Of a stretch of 64,000 nt of DNA, positions 1 to 12,224 are shown piece after piece. The translations under genes were made by a program, and so were the position numbers. The notes under the pieces are model-generated. The model saw only the letters and a list, made by a program, of their open reading frames with translations. It was not told where the DNA came from and searched no databases. Every line of letters starts with the position of its first letter. Within the stretch, counting starts at the first letter, position 1. The stretch is from the NCBI GenBank assembly GCA_026874595.1, contig CM049317.1:14128882-14192881 (forward strand). The letters are read 5' to 3'. The stretch is from Sipunculus nudus. Lineage: Eukaryota; Annelida; Sipuncula; Golfingiida; Sipunculidae.

Positions 1-1510
1 CCGTTCACGCTGGTCTCTTTTCAGTTTATCCTCGGCCACTAACTGCGTCTGCAAAGAGACCAGTTTCGCTTCGTCGTGGAGAAAGTCGACTAGCTGGTAG
101 AAAGGCATGTTGCACCGTCGGACCTTGGCGTTCACGCGACGATGCCATCCTTCCGTATCATTGTTGGTTCTTACAGCTCTGCCATATCCTGACCATGTAG
201 CTGGCGGGTATTGAGCAGTTTCTACGTAGTTGTTGTGGATGTATTCAAGGAGCTGACGAAGAGGTGGAGCCATCGGCGTGGTTGCTGTGTCTAATTCCAT
301 TATGCTGTTCAGCAGTGGCGGGATTGCTTCGGATGGCATTAACGGCAGTGAGAACAGCCGTCGTATAAACTTGTGTGCGTTGCTGTCACTCTGGTAGGTC
401 ACTGCCAGTCCAAGATTCTGCACCTTGGCCCATACGTTCTGGCACCAATGAAAGGAACAGCCACGTGGAGCTACGGCGGGCATAACCTCCCGTATGGATG
501 CCCAAACGGCTGGTTCAAAGTGATGCAGGTGGTGATGGAAGAGCCTCTAATAGGCGCCGAAACACAACGTTGTAGTCCTCAGTTTTCCTTTTTGACATGA
601 ACACGAACACCAGCGGCACTTGCTTCATGGAGTCTTCGTGGCGGATGAATGCATGGATAGACCAGAGCTGCATGAACGGATCATCCATGACTTTGAATGT
701 GCCATCCACATACCACTCTCTTGCTGTATGTAGCTGCCGCAACTGGTGGTCTGTGTACAATATGATGTGCCTACGGTCGAGCACTCGGACGTCGTGGTAG
801 GTGAATCCTTCCGGCATGGCGTCATCTTGGATTGTGAACATCACTCCGGTCGGGTTCGGGGGCCTTTCCTTTTCTCTGTTCTTGTTTACTTGTCTGATAA
901 GACTTGACACCTTGGCGATGGAATCTGTGGGGGCATCAGGGACCATGTTTTCTTGCAGGGCGTCTGTTACAATCGAAGATGCTGGTGCGTATTTACGAGT
1001 CCTTGAGAGCTGTCTTGTCTGTGACTGTATTCGTGCTGCTGGAAGTGCCGAACACTTTTGCGTACATTTGTGGGCTGCTGAACCCGGAGTGAACGTATCT
1101 CCAAGCTGAGTAACCACTGCTGTGCAGTAAACGGACTTGTTCCGCACGGAGCACTGCCAGACTGTTGCGCCGGTTCTCTTGAGTACTTTCCGGGATCCGG
1201 GAGGTGGAGTCGGTGTTCTGGGAGGTGGTGTTGGTGATCTGGGAGGAGGAGTCGGTGATCTGGGAGGTGGTGTCGGCGATCTAGATGGCTCAACGGTGTA
1301 GGTTTCATTCAGTCGTGGTCTTTTTGCTTGACGCTGGCAGATATGACACATCCAGTCTACTTCCAATTCCCCATCTACAATCTGTTGGTATTCTTCCAAA
1401 GTGATGTCTATGCCACATTTGATATGACACCATTCCTGGCATTCATCACACTGTAAGGCCTTGCTGTTCTTTCGGAAGCCTATGGAACAAAAAGTACATC
1501 GGAAGCCCAT
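1..1510 (-). pseudogene. PHD-FLYWCH-MULE transposase-like gene, partial and frameshifted
   Basis: The start Met is at 1510. Residues 1-60 form a PHD-type zinc finger (CTFC, CDECQEWCHIKC, CHIC). A proline repeat follows, about four copies of SPTPPPR. Next comes a FLYWCH-type finger (WQCSVRNKSVYC ... HKC), then the start of a MULE transposase core (YVDGTFKVM, first catalytic Asp; SIHAF; FVFMSKRKTEDY). The reading frame ends in TGA at 515-517. The neighbouring frame is open from about 522 to base 1 and continues the same family: HFEPAVW, the CxxH motif GCSFHW, and NNDTEGWHRR with the acidic third residue. A single 1-nt insertion or 2-nt deletion near 523-530 therefore breaks the gene. The family normally has DFE at the break; here it reads HFE, so the second catalytic Asp also appears lost. 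The C-terminus lies outside the window. In nature it would encode a DNA transposase of the Mutator type. Confidence 0.85.
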
Positions 1511-2506
1511 ACTGTCAGAAGAACAGTGAAGACACTAGTGATTGTGGTCTGGGATTATTCATCTTATATAGGTACACTTATTTTAATTATGAATACCAAC
1601 TGTAAATTTCATGGTGCTTCACACATACATAGTTTTACAAACTAATTAAAACTAGTTCTCTGATCAGTGATGTATGGAAGTGCCAAACAGTACTCAAATC
1701 AGCGGAGCGGAATCAATTACAAAGTGTACACCAAACTACTCAATACACCTGAGTGCACAGTCGGAATCAATCAGGTGTGCAAGTGTCAAATTATTCTCAA
1801 ACCAGTGCATGAGTGTTATAAAACAGAAAGGTTATTAATGAGGTTGTGGAATTTATATATACTATTAAAACAAAATCCTGCTATAAATACAATCTAATAT
1901 ATACTTAAATATTGAATATAATATAATTATAAATATTCATTACTATATTACTTAAATATATTAAATATAAATAATAATATAATAAAATAATATATATTAA
2001 AAATAAATATTAACATATATCATAAATATACTGTTTATAATATATTTAATAATATATTAATTATAATATAAATAATAAAATTATAATAATAATAAAGATA
2101 ACATATATTAATAATAAATATTAACATATTGGAATATCATAAATATACTGTTTATAATATATTTAATAATATATTAATTGTAATAATAAAATTAATAATT
2201 ATAGTAGTCAGTGGCGGATCCAGAAGGGCTGCCTATAGACCACAGAAGCCGGTAAAATGCAAAGTTTAACATGCGACTTGAACATATTCTATTATATTAC
2301 GTGAACCTGTAATTAACTTTTCATGTGAACATGGCTTTTGATTTTATACTGATAATAATAAAAATAATACATCAAAATAATACTCTTCATATTAAACATA
2401 AAGTATGGTTTATGAATACAGGGTCCGTATGCGTACTTTCGCTTATTATTTATACAAAGTATTATTGCAATGTGACTACAGGGGCGATGTACATGTTGCA
2501 GACAGG
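1511..2506. other. Intergenic, very AT-rich segment
   Basis: No gene is seen. Bases 1840-2210 are almost pure A and T, with near-repeats of a TATAATATATTTAATAATAT phrase. At 2209-2224 there is a phrase (CAGTGGCGGATCCAG) that looks like a hAT terminal inverted repeat, but no partner end was found. Confidence 0.5.
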
Positions 2507-2613
2507 ATCGGTGGCGACCAGTCTCGCACTAACGGGGGCGATCATGTAATCGGTGGCGTTCAGTCCCGCAAAAACGGGGGCGATCAGTTATCGGTGGCGA
2601 CCAGTCCCGGTCC
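2507..2613. repeat. Three-copy 41-42 bp tandem repeat
   Basis: The phrase ATCGGTGGCG starts at 2507, 2549 and 2590, giving periods of 42 and 41 bp. Each unit continues with CAGTCYCG and an A/C stretch and ends in ACGGGGGCGATCA. The third copy is partial. The segment is GC-rich inside AT-rich DNA. No coding function is seen. Confidence 0.75.
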
Positions 2614-3865
2614 CCCTGTAAATTATAGGTGTACACGAACCCTAGTGAATGATTAAGGAAGACTCCGGCCCTGGTCACAGAAACTGTTTGCACTGATTAA
2701 AATGACAGGCAGTTTAGACTCTCACCTGCCTTGGTGTTTAACTCTCGACTCTCAAAGTTTATCTCGTGGCCTCCTTCCCGCTTTGGCTACCCTCAGTTCC
2801 TTTTTAAGAGTTGTTTTTCGTTCTTGACGCGGTAAGCTATCATCAGCGAATCTGCCAGGCCTGTGGGACGTGGGTTAACCTCAGACTAGGCTAGTTCCCT
2901 TCTCCTTATCAGTAAAATCGAAAACAAATACACCGTAGCACGTGGTTGTGAAGGTAACAGGTCACTTCGACCTCATAAAATAACAGTTACTCCCACTACG
3001 ATATTAAGATCTAACCATTAAGATCTAGTCACTATTCCCTTGAGTATTGTTCCGTTTGTCTAAATTATTTTTAATTGAACGTTGTAATTATTGTTTTATT
3101 TTTCAAATATAAAAAATATTATATTATAGTTTTATAAATTGTCATTATTCCCTTGTGCATGGTTCCATTTGTCTAAAGAGTATTAACTGAACGTTATAAT
3201 TATAGTTTTATTTTTTTTATAATATTATATTTATGTGAGTTTTATTACAGAGAAATATTATTATATTTATATTATATTAATATTATTCTATATAGGTCTT
3301 TGTCATATATACACAACCAAATAAATACCCCACATGCATTCTTACCATGATCACAAGATGACATCCTTACTCTCATTTATTTTAATTATGTGTTAAATAA
3401 GATTCTGATTAATATCCCTACTTAAACAGCATATATTATTCATATATTATTATGGCTGAGTGGCAACAAAAGAATAAACGAATGTTTCCTTGTCCAAAAA
3501 TGTTTTATTTTATGAAAATTACATAAATCTTGAACCTATATTTTGTAGTCGGCCGAGCATGATCTATGTTTAACCTGAAAGTTCACCAAGACTCAATTTT
3601 CATGTCAGTATTGTTACAGACCTGAATAATGACGTAAAACTTAACTTTACAGTTAAAAAAACAAAACTCTTAGGCAGAACACCTAAACTGGTGTCTATGC
3701 TTGGTGTAACAAATGTTAACACCAATCATTTAAAAACGTCATTAATTATAACTGAATGTTATGTAGCATTAAAGAACCTGTGCTTACTGTAGTAAGTTTA
3801 AAATACTGAATATATTAGTTGTACAACTTAATTGCAAATATCTTGTATGCATTACCCATAATTTC
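2614..3865. other. No gene recognised
   Basis: AT-rich non-coding sequence without long open frames. The phrases at 3020-3070 and 3140-3200 (ATTCCCTTG ... TTCCRTTTGTCTAAA ... GAACGTTRTAATTAT) are a diverged duplication. Confidence 0.4.
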
Positions 3866-4630
3866 AGAATTTACTTTGCGTTTACTTTACCCGAATGTTA
3901 AAGTTTACGCCTCGTTTACGTTTAATTTACCTTGCGTTTACGTTCCCTAAAAGCTCTAAGTTTACTTCAGATTTCATTATCTGTAACTATACAGCTTAAT
4001 TGTTCAGGTTTCCTTAAACTCTAAGTTGACGTTGAGTGTGCCGTACCATATAAACTTCAATTTTACGTTGAGTTAAAGTTTACTTTTACGCTTGATATAC
4101 TTAATAATATACTTTCAGTTTATTATGTGTTGAAGTCAACTTAAACTCAAACTTTAAGTCGGGTAAACGACACCTTGAACACCATTTATTCTTCTTGTTG
4201 CATACGTCACTTTAGTTTCGAAATTTTCTCTGAGTTTACGTTGTCTTAAATTTCAAGTTAACACTGGGTTTACGTCACATTAAACTTATATTTACTTTCG
4301 GTTTTCGTCATATTTACTTTGGGTTTACGTTACATTATATTCCAAATTAACGTTAGGTTTACGTTACATTAAATGGTGAATTTTAATGTGAATTAAGCGG
4401 CACAAATATTCTGTATGTACTTTTGATGAAACTCAGCTTAAACTGATATATACAAGATATGTATACGCCACAATGTAAACCTCATATTTTCGTCAAAGTA
4501 AATATAAAGTACATGTTTGTAAACCCGATGTTTAAATTTCTCCATAAAGGGGTATTTTAATGTGAAATAAACGGCACCCATATTCTGTATTTACTGTTGA
4601 TTAAACTCTGCTCAAACTGATATATATAAT
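3866..4630. repeat. Degenerate GTTTACGTT-type repeat region and a 78-bp direct duplication
   Basis: Between about 3866 and 4380 the words GTTTACGTT, GTTTACTTT and ACATTAAA recur at irregular 30-50 bp spacing, as expected of a decayed tandem array. Just after it, 4378-4455 and 4551-4629 are two diverged copies of one segment (TTTTAATGTGAAT/ATAA, CGGCAC, ATATTCTGTAT, AAACTGATATATA). No protein is encoded. Confidence 0.55.
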
Positions 4631-5028
4631 CTTGAGTTTATTTGAATCACCATCAGTCAATAGAGTTGAGCGATGAAACTGCTTCTGCTTCTGAAGAAAA
4701 CCAAGAGTAGCCCATCAACCATGTAACTGACTTCGTTATATGCATGTCACTGGATCATGATCTGTGTATTATCTGCAATATGTTTAAACACTTGTTTATT
4801 CGTGTACATATAAGGTTTATGGTTATACTTTGATGTTTATTTGAAACTTCTGTATATATACATTTTTTATATATTTAAACTATCCAGCAGTGTCTTAATG
4901 TAACACATTTCATTTGGAAAATCATCATTGTTTTGGTAAAAGTTGTCTCAGTTGGTTCAGGCATTCTTGGTTGATAAAATGTAATGTAAATATGACCTAT
5001 ATGCATCAAGTATTTTTGTATACTTGCA

Positions 5029-5334
5029 CAGGGCCTCCGAGAGGGGACTATGTATATTTTATTTGTTTGCCTGTTACATGGTTTCAATCTGGAGGATGTG
5101 AGGTAGCCTTGGGAGGCCTAAGGATTTATCAGTCTTTACTTTAAATGACAATTATTCTTGGTTTGTGTGTATCTTTTTGTATGACTTTTAATCATGCGGG
5201 TCCGTTCAATGGGGCCCGGCCGGCCATAGTTTCTTGGGGAAGTTGGACCTTAACACATAAAATATGGAATATGTTTAATTTTTTAAGGGTTATTCTGCTT
5301 TTAATCCAGACTGATCACTATTTTCATAATTTTT

Positions 5335-5367
<33 letters not shown>

Positions 5368-5452
5368 GATAATAATAATAATTGTGCTGGGAGGGGGCAG
5401 GGGCCCGGCAACCTTTTTGTACCGCCTTAAAAGAATCCTCTCGGAGGCCCTG
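5029..5452. mobile_element. Non-autonomous hAT-type element (MITE), 424 bp
   Basis: The ends are perfect 15-bp inverted repeats: CAGGGCCTCCGAGAG at 5029-5043 and its complement at 5438-5452. They are flanked by 8-bp direct repeats TACTTGCA (5021-5028) and TACCTGCG (5453-5460), matching at 6 of 8 positions. CAG-ending terminal repeats and 8-bp target duplications are hAT hallmarks. The interior is non-coding and carries a (TA)n tract at 5337-5365 and G-rich patches. The short open frames overlapping it are not genes. Confidence 0.75.
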
Positions 5453-5460
5453 TACCTGCG

Positions 5461-5943
5461 TGTATTTTTTGTTGTTGTCTGAACGAAACCTTTTACTTTG
5501 ACAAAGTTTAAAAATCACTGAGTGCAATTTCACAGGAAATTTTTACTTAAAATAAAACATTGCTTGTGTTTAGTTATTTGGTTAATGTGTCATAGAGAAG
5601 TTAAACTGATAGGTTTCGATATTCAATATAGGTATTTTATTATTGATTTATTTATGTGCTTGTATCAGTGTATAAAATGAGTTTTTTTCTGTATAATGCA
5701 ACATTTGACGTAATTCATTTGTATGATTATCAGGAATATTCTAATATCACTTAATGTACCATTTATTTTAATTATGTATATAATAAAATAGAATTCAAAT
5801 TGTGTATGAATTTTTTTTTTCATTTATTAGCATTAATAAATGATAAACACGCAAATGCATTAATAAATAATAATTATGTAAATGATTTGAACGAATTTCT
5901 TTTATTACAATAAACAGTATAGCGGTAAAAAATCACTTTTTTT

Positions 5944-5974
<31 letters not shown>

Positions 5975-6584
5975 TGTCATTTTATGATATACAAATATTA
6001 AATTGAGTATTTATCGCAGTAATGGTGCCTATAGGCCTTTGTGCAACTTATATATAACAATAATAATTTACAATTCTGCAAATAACTTTAATTATACCGA
6101 TTCATTTTCACACTTGTAAATATAACCCGAGCAGTTACAATTAAAATAATGAACATTAAGAATTTTAATCTTAAAATGTAGGATTATAATAATTGTCACC
6201 GTGGTGATGAGTCCGCAGGTATGAGCTGTCATGCTACCTAGTGGTTGAATTTGTAACGAACGAGTCAAATTCGGCCATATCAGACACGGGAATATGAATG
6301 AAAATAGCTCATTTCAATTAAATCAGCGACTGTGTTAAATAAATATAAACATTTTAGGCAATCTTCTTTAAAAAAAAACACTTGGTATTTAAAAGGTACT
6401 TGATAAATGGTAATCAGGGTCAATAACATCCCACTGCGTCGGTTGGACGAACCGCCGGCAAACCATACTTCCGGCGAAACGTCCTGCAAAGCTCGGCGAA
6501 ATGGAGTTCCGGCGAAGTGTCCTGTATTCGTTGTGAATGTTAGTGTGTTATAAAATCACTATGGGAGGGACAAGCGTCGTTCCC
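5461..6584. other. No gene recognised; simple repeats
   Basis: AT-rich non-coding sequence. A (CA)n run at about 5945-5962 runs into a short (TA)n run at 5962-5975. No RNA gene or coding exon is supported. Confidence 0.4.
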
Positions 6585-6593
6585 ACAAGGAAA

Positions 6594-6700
6594 TAGTCCA
6601 GAACGGGACTGTTCGGGGCCTTTTTATAATATGATAGACGGATTATAAATAGGCCCCGAACAGTCCAGTTCTAGGCGCCGAACAGTCCAGTTCTGGACTA
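6594..6700. mobile_element. 107-bp foldback MITE, MULE-like, with 9-bp target duplication
   Basis: The outer ends TAGTCCAGAAC (6594-6604) and GTTCTGGACTA (6690-6700) are perfect inverted repeats. The element is bounded on both sides by the identical 9-mer ACAAGGAAA (6585-6593 and 6701-6709). A larger internal palindrome pairs 6598-6630 with 6642-6675 through GACTGTTCGGGGCC and GGCCCCGAACAGTC. A third copy of the GAACAGTCCAGTTCT phrase lies just before the right end. A 9-bp duplication is typical of Mutator-like elements. The transposase relic at 1-1510 belongs to that superfamily, but no shared end links the two. Confidence 0.8.
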
Positions 6701-6709
6701 ACAAGGAAA

Positions 6710-9700
6710 CAGAACAGAAAAAGGCCTGCGAAAAAGAAATCGATAGCGTATTCGACATGACGCTATGAATTTCCTTGACGTCCTGCGAAACAAGGATCTT
6801 GGATCAAGAGGTCGCGCAAATATTTGCAGTGAAGGTTAACGAAACGTATTACACGTGGGTTTGTTGTGTGCAGGAGCATTATATCTTGAGGAGAGACTGA
6901 ACTGGTGCAAAGTGTGACGTCAGAGGCAAAATTTAAAACTAATTTAAATCAAGCAAAAAAGTTACATATATATATAATAAATATATTCACTAAAATATGA
7001 TGGTTGGTATCTGAATAGACAGAGAAGACAGATCAGATATACGGTACTTTCCCTGTCTCTGTTATAACTAATGGTGGTGTCACTAAATCGTTGCCACGCA
7101 ATTCCTCCGGCACTAAGCCTAAAATGAACGTTTATGGTCTTAAAGTATCGGGACGATGCCTAGTGTGTCCCAAGGGGATATTTTCCTTATTTCCCCATAA
7201 ATATTAAGGAATTCCAAATAATTTACAAAAGGATTCGCGCAGCTCCAGCTGTCAGAAACTGCATGAACAATGTGAATCTATTGTCAACCCTACCCCCGGC
7301 GTGTACCTGTAGACTTGCCCCTGCAGAAGAACGGGTAATATACTAGTATTACTAATCGGGCATTGACTGGAGGTAGCAATTTTCAGAAAATCTACTTCCA
7401 CTGTTATCATACAGGCCTATCATATATTTTGGATGATATATGATAGGCCCGTAGAGTTATAAGAGTTATACGTCAAGACTAGATTAATTTAGTAATAGCA
7501 AAACAGATCCGTTACGGTGGAATGATGTGAATGAAACGAGATTTGTTTATTATAAACGTCATGCAAAAGTGTACAGTTTGATAAGTTCCTTGTCAAAATA
7601 TGTGCGTCTGGCTTTCTGGAAATTTTGATTGAAAAGCGGCCCAAATTGGATATCATCGGCCCAATATCTAGGTCATATAGCATCGGCCCACAGGAATAAA
7701 GATATTGTTTGCGCCATATCAGAGTTTCCCGGTGGCTCAGTCAGCCTCTGTATGCAGGTACAGCCCCCTCTGTACGGGAAATGCCATCCTTCCGCCAGAG
7801 GTCATTTCTACTCAAAACGAACCCTTTCCAATAAGGCACTGTAGGATCACGACTGGGATTGCCGGGACAATTTGTCTCATTTGTCAAGTTTTAAATCAAG
7901 TTTTTTTTTCACATTTCACATTTCAAGGAAGCACCTGTTTACATTTGAGATGCGCATGCTTGGAAAATATTACTTATTGCATGAAGCCCGTACACAAAAC
8001 ACCCATATATCTGTAATTTGCCTTGAAACAATTCTTATACAACGTTTGGAAAAGACTTAATTTTCCTCTTCACAGCATTAATACCTGGGCCGATGGTGTA
8101 TTTAGAAACCCTAGTGCATTGTTGGGTTTGATTTCAATGCCCATATAAACCCTACCCGACTTTTCATTTTAAGTTATAGGTAACATGTGACATGGTGTTC
8201 CACGACTTCGTGGAACTTGTGCCCCTCTTGATGCACTTTCATTTATGCCTTTGCTTCACAACTAATTTTGGAGAAAAGAAAATCGGATTTATTGTCAGCA
8301 TATATGAGGGTCGGATCAAGAGGGGGCGCTCCGCTCTTTCTTATTTCTGTGAAATAGAATGATACACGCTTAATTCCAAAAAAAAAAACATCGCATGTGT
8401 TGCATCTCACACCGTTGTCTGTCCTATACTTTTGCATGCGATGGGTGGAGTGAACATGTATAAAAACTACTTGCATTCCCAGCACACACTTTTACCTCTG
8501 TTAACCTCTGTTGAGCGCCTTCTATATAATCTTCAATTTGCCCCTGTGCATTTACATTCAAGACTCGTCTCCAAGAATTGTAAGTGACCATGTTAAAATA
8601 CAAGAAATCACGTGGTGTCAACGTAGCTAGGGAACTGTTCAAATATGGACCTGTCATTCCAAACCTTTCCCCAGCCTGACAAATATTATTATGCATCTTG
8701 CAATAAATCAGCTTAATGACATTATAGAATCATGAAATACATAATTTAAAATCATGTTATCGAGGGCATTCTCGTCTATTGTGGTATTTTATGCAACTCC
8801 TTTTCATTGGTCGCAGTCATACTCGAAGTTAAGTTCTTCTGAGAAAAAAAATGTCTTCGAAAGTTCCACCACAGATACGTACAGCGTATCTCGGGTCGTG
8901 GTTGGTGTTGACAATATCTTTTCTCCAATGACTTCAAAAAGTCTTCAGGCAATTCAGCCAAAAGCGTTCGTGCGATAATGAGGGAAGTTACGTTCTCGAC
9001 CCGCTTATACTCGCCTTATTTTCCTTTTATGCGTGATCCATATGATCGTTCAATACTACCGGAGTACGTTATAGAATCAAATCCATCATATTCTATTGTT
9101 TTTAACCATCAATACAAGCTACTTGGATAACCTTTTGTGGTGATGACTGAATTTCGAAGTCGTCCATTCCAAACTGTGACGGTGTAAGACACCAGGCCTA
9201 TACCTGACACCCTTCTTATCTATATTTGGAATGACCCATTAATAGGCCATCATATTGTAAAGTAGGCTGGCCTTGAGTGTCGGGTGAAAAGATAGCCACT
9301 CTTCTGCTTGTCCTTGAATGATGCAGACGTGGGCCACTGCCTGGTCAGCACTATGTTTAGTCATTTAGACGTGTTAAGGGGCTAAAGGATTATCGACATA
9401 AGGCGAAGTTCAGGAGCCTGCCGCGACGCCTATAGCTCCCTGTTTAGCACGTTTAACTATAAGACTGGCAGTATAAAGTAAGGACAGATCTTTCGGCAAT
9501 TTTGGTAATTTAAAACTTGAATTTCTGTGTTGTTTTCTTTTATCTGTGGGAAGCGGCCTTCGTTGAAAGGAAAGTGATGCGCAAGTGGCTGATGTTGTGT
9601 GTAGTGCTTTTAATAGTACCTCATCTTCCTAAGAGCCAGGTCTCAAGCTCGGTTGCGCAGAGACCATGCTTCAGCGGTCCGCCCGGCCTGTAATATCATA

Positions 9701-9774
9701 AATTTTAAACATGAAGGCATTACGTGATGGGGTCTTAACCATAACAGCAAAGTGAAATCATCATTACAAGAGTG
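6710..9774. other. No gene recognised; small hairpins
   Basis: No exon or RNA gene is supported. A perfect 14-bp inverted repeat (GGCCTATCATATAT) occurs at 7414-7427 and 7436-7449. A 20-nt palindrome around GTTCCACGA/TCGTGGAAC lies near 8192-8213. Short open frames here show no family resemblance. Confidence 0.4.
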
Positions 9775-9969
9775 CAGAAGCAAATCCAGGCGGCTTGGAG
9801 TCCAAAGGGTCCTGCCCCCCCCCCCCTTTTTCCAGCCGCCGGAACCTATTATTATGGTTTCATACCAATGCCTGGATCCCCCTTTTACGGACCTGGGGAC
9901 CTTTTTAGGCTTTTTTTGCATTACAGCTACTCCTGGGTTGGACCCCCCTAAATCCTGGATCCGAACCTG
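9775..9969. repeat. Short element with hAT-like imperfect terminal repeats
   Basis: The left end reads CAGAAGCAAATCCAGG and the right end, read in reverse, CAGGTTCGGATCCAGG. Homopolymer C and G patches lie between, with TTGGACCCCCCTAAATCCTGG near the right end. Flanking 8-mers (CAAGAGTG and GAATAAAC) do not match, so this is either an old copy or one truncated at an end. Confidence 0.4.
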
Positions 9970-10599
9970 GAATAAACAGTACACAAAAATCAAAACCATT
10001 AGCATGCCCCTTCAGCAAATGATTCTGTTTGTTTGATCAGATTCGTTATAAAGTCAACCATCTCCAGGCGGATGATCTAAAAATAGTTTCAACGCCGCAT
10101 AAGGGCGAACACTTGACTAGACCTATATTCCTCGAGTTAGCACACTCCGCTTAATCATTGCCTGCTGTGTTCTGTTCCTGCAAGTCAGTATTGGTTGTTT
10201 TGCCAAAGGAAATATAATATGAGCAAGAGGTTCAAACAGGAAGCCTACTGTTAAAGACGAGATAGACTGTTTACATTTGTCAGTTGAAATTTAACCAAAT
10301 TCATGTATGATCTTTTTTGTCAAAATAGCAGATCCGCCCACTCGGGTGTTATTCAAAGCCGGCAGATGGAGTAAGTGAGATGGAAAAGTTCCATTGTTAT
10401 GATACTAAGTGGAAATGTATGTAAGTATGATACTAAGTCTGTATGTGTGTTGGTTTAGTCAGGTGTGTCCTGAGGCGAAAGATGGTCACTTGCTGTTGCC
10501 CAGGCACCGCTGACAGGGCCATCAAGACTTGCCTTTGCTGTACCTCAGCGCTGAGAACAGGTCTTGCCACCTGTCGGCAAATAATATAACTAAAGTACA
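9970..10599. other. No gene recognised
   Basis: Non-coding sequence up to the 5-bp target duplication of the gypsy element. Nothing specific is seen. Confidence 0.4.
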
Positions 10600-10604
10600 T
10601 CTTC

Positions 10605-11222
10605 TGTAGCGAACCGGGGTTTCACTTCCCAGCGCTACGCGGGTTCGGACTTTGGGGGTAACGGTATTTTAGATGACAAAACTGGGCCAAAGTTCATAAC
10701 GGTTCTGTGTAGCGGTCACTCCGATTTCAACGAAAGTAGACACGAAGACAGTAGCTTGCTTAGAATAATTATTGACAATAAACCATAACAAATTACAGTT
10801 ATACCAGACTCCGTATGATAAATAACACACAATTATATTTTCAATCCACGGGTCCCCGTATCACCTGTTCATTGCCACCTCCATATCCAGGGGCCGATAG
10901 TCCGCCATGATCTTAAAGCGGTAGGCTGAGATACTAAATCAAGCCAATGTTGAGGTTCCTCGCAATGTCACGACTCGTACTATGTATAAAATGCGTTAAC
11001 AATACCTAATCTTCACAGATGTATAGATCACCAGGCTGGGACACACTTTTTCTCAGTTCTGTTCACGGTTTTCTCCCCGTCTGGCACTGGCCATATCTTC
11101 GTGCCTGGATCCCAGCCACTTCTTTTCTAAAACTAGTTCTGTACCGTAAAAACTAAAATTTTACCGTAAAAACTCGGCCGACTACCAAGGGGGGGGGGGG
11201 GGGGGGATGGGGAGTTGCCACA
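10605..11222 (-). repeat. 3' LTR of the gypsy element (618 bp)
   Basis: On the plus strand it begins TGTAGCGAACC and ends GTTGCCACA. It contains a G homopolymer at about 11189-11206 and the phrase AACTCGGCCGACTACC, both shared with the other LTR. It keeps about 230 bp (roughly 10935-11160) that the 5' LTR lacks. Confidence 0.93.
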
Positions 11223-11224
11223 TA

Positions 11225-11236
11225 TCTCCCCTCTCA
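11225..11236 (-). promoter_or_regulatory. Polypurine tract
   Basis: On the minus strand, GAGAGGGGAGA lies immediately before the 3' LTR. This is the place where plus-strand DNA priming occurs in LTR retrotransposons. Confidence 0.7.
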
Positions 11237-11900
11237 GACCAAGACCGCCTGCGGTTTGGTCCAAAACAAACAGGTATCCAAATAATTAATTACACACAGC
11301 TCCAAAACAATAGCAGTGGTACACATGCTCTGACTGATGTAACTCAAACAAAATAATAAAATACTAACTAAAAATTAAATACCAAAATACTTCCATCTAA
11401 TCAACACTACAACTTCGATGTATCTATTGTAATGGCTAAAACAATCAAATCAGGGTCCCCCTGCACATTCTTTTTACAACAGCTGAGCGAGCCCGCTCTC
11501 CAAGTAGGTTACCTCAGTAGGTCACATTTCCTTACAAAGGTAATGACCTAACCAATGTCCACTCAACTCCACTAATGACTCTTAGACAGTGCCTCTCTAA
11601 TCTTTCTATGGTTACCTGTCATTCATAGTGGAATTCGATGCTTATAGTATTCGGGGCTCGTAATGACATTTCACTTCTATTCTAGACTAAAGAAAAGCTC
11701 TGGCGATACCTGATGTCCCTTCTAACTTGGTGTTTCTCTGATGGCACATTACTTTACCCAAGGGCACGCTTTATCACATTGTTACCCTTGACGGTTCTGC
11801 CATTCTAATTATGTCACCAAATTTATGAGTCTGGCCGCCTAACTCTGAAATTTCCAGTCTCCTTACAGTGTCCGTCATATGACCACTTAAATCAAGTCTC

Positions 11901-12224
11901 TTATAAGTTTAACCTGTTAACCGGTTTCTTTCGACGAAAACCACGGCCTAGCCTTGCAGCATCGGCCGCTGAAGCTACTGCCGAATTCTCTACGTCGTCA
12001 TCAGCGTCCTCACAGTCATATAAGAATGCCTGAGGAAGGGTCTCCTATTCCCGATCATCCGGGTCGCTCCCGGATCGGGGATCCTCTGTCTCCACATTAT
12101 CCTCTCCGCAAGGTTCGCTCTGAGGGTCAGTAGTCAATCCCGGGTCATCGGCACCCACCGGTGGATCTCCTAGCAACACAGTCTCATCATTTCCCTGCTC
12201 ATGAGCCTTCTTCCTGATCCAACT
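11901..12224 (-). pseudogene. Acidic C-terminal tail of the gypsy polyprotein
   Basis: One minus-strand frame downstream of the GPY module encodes an Asp/Glu/Pro-rich tail (GDPPVGADDPGL, GEDNVETEDPRSGSDPDD) and ends basic (GRGFRRKKPVNR), with TAA at 11901-11903. One internal TAG interrupts it, and its frame differs from the GPY segment. No chromodomain is recognised. It is probably the end of the pol polyprotein. Confidence 0.6.

Noticed and set aside
6200-6260. Hammerhead-ribozyme-like core (GTGATGAGTCC...)
   Set aside because: The first core base is G instead of C, the second stem does not pair well, and the GAAA box is missing in the right place.
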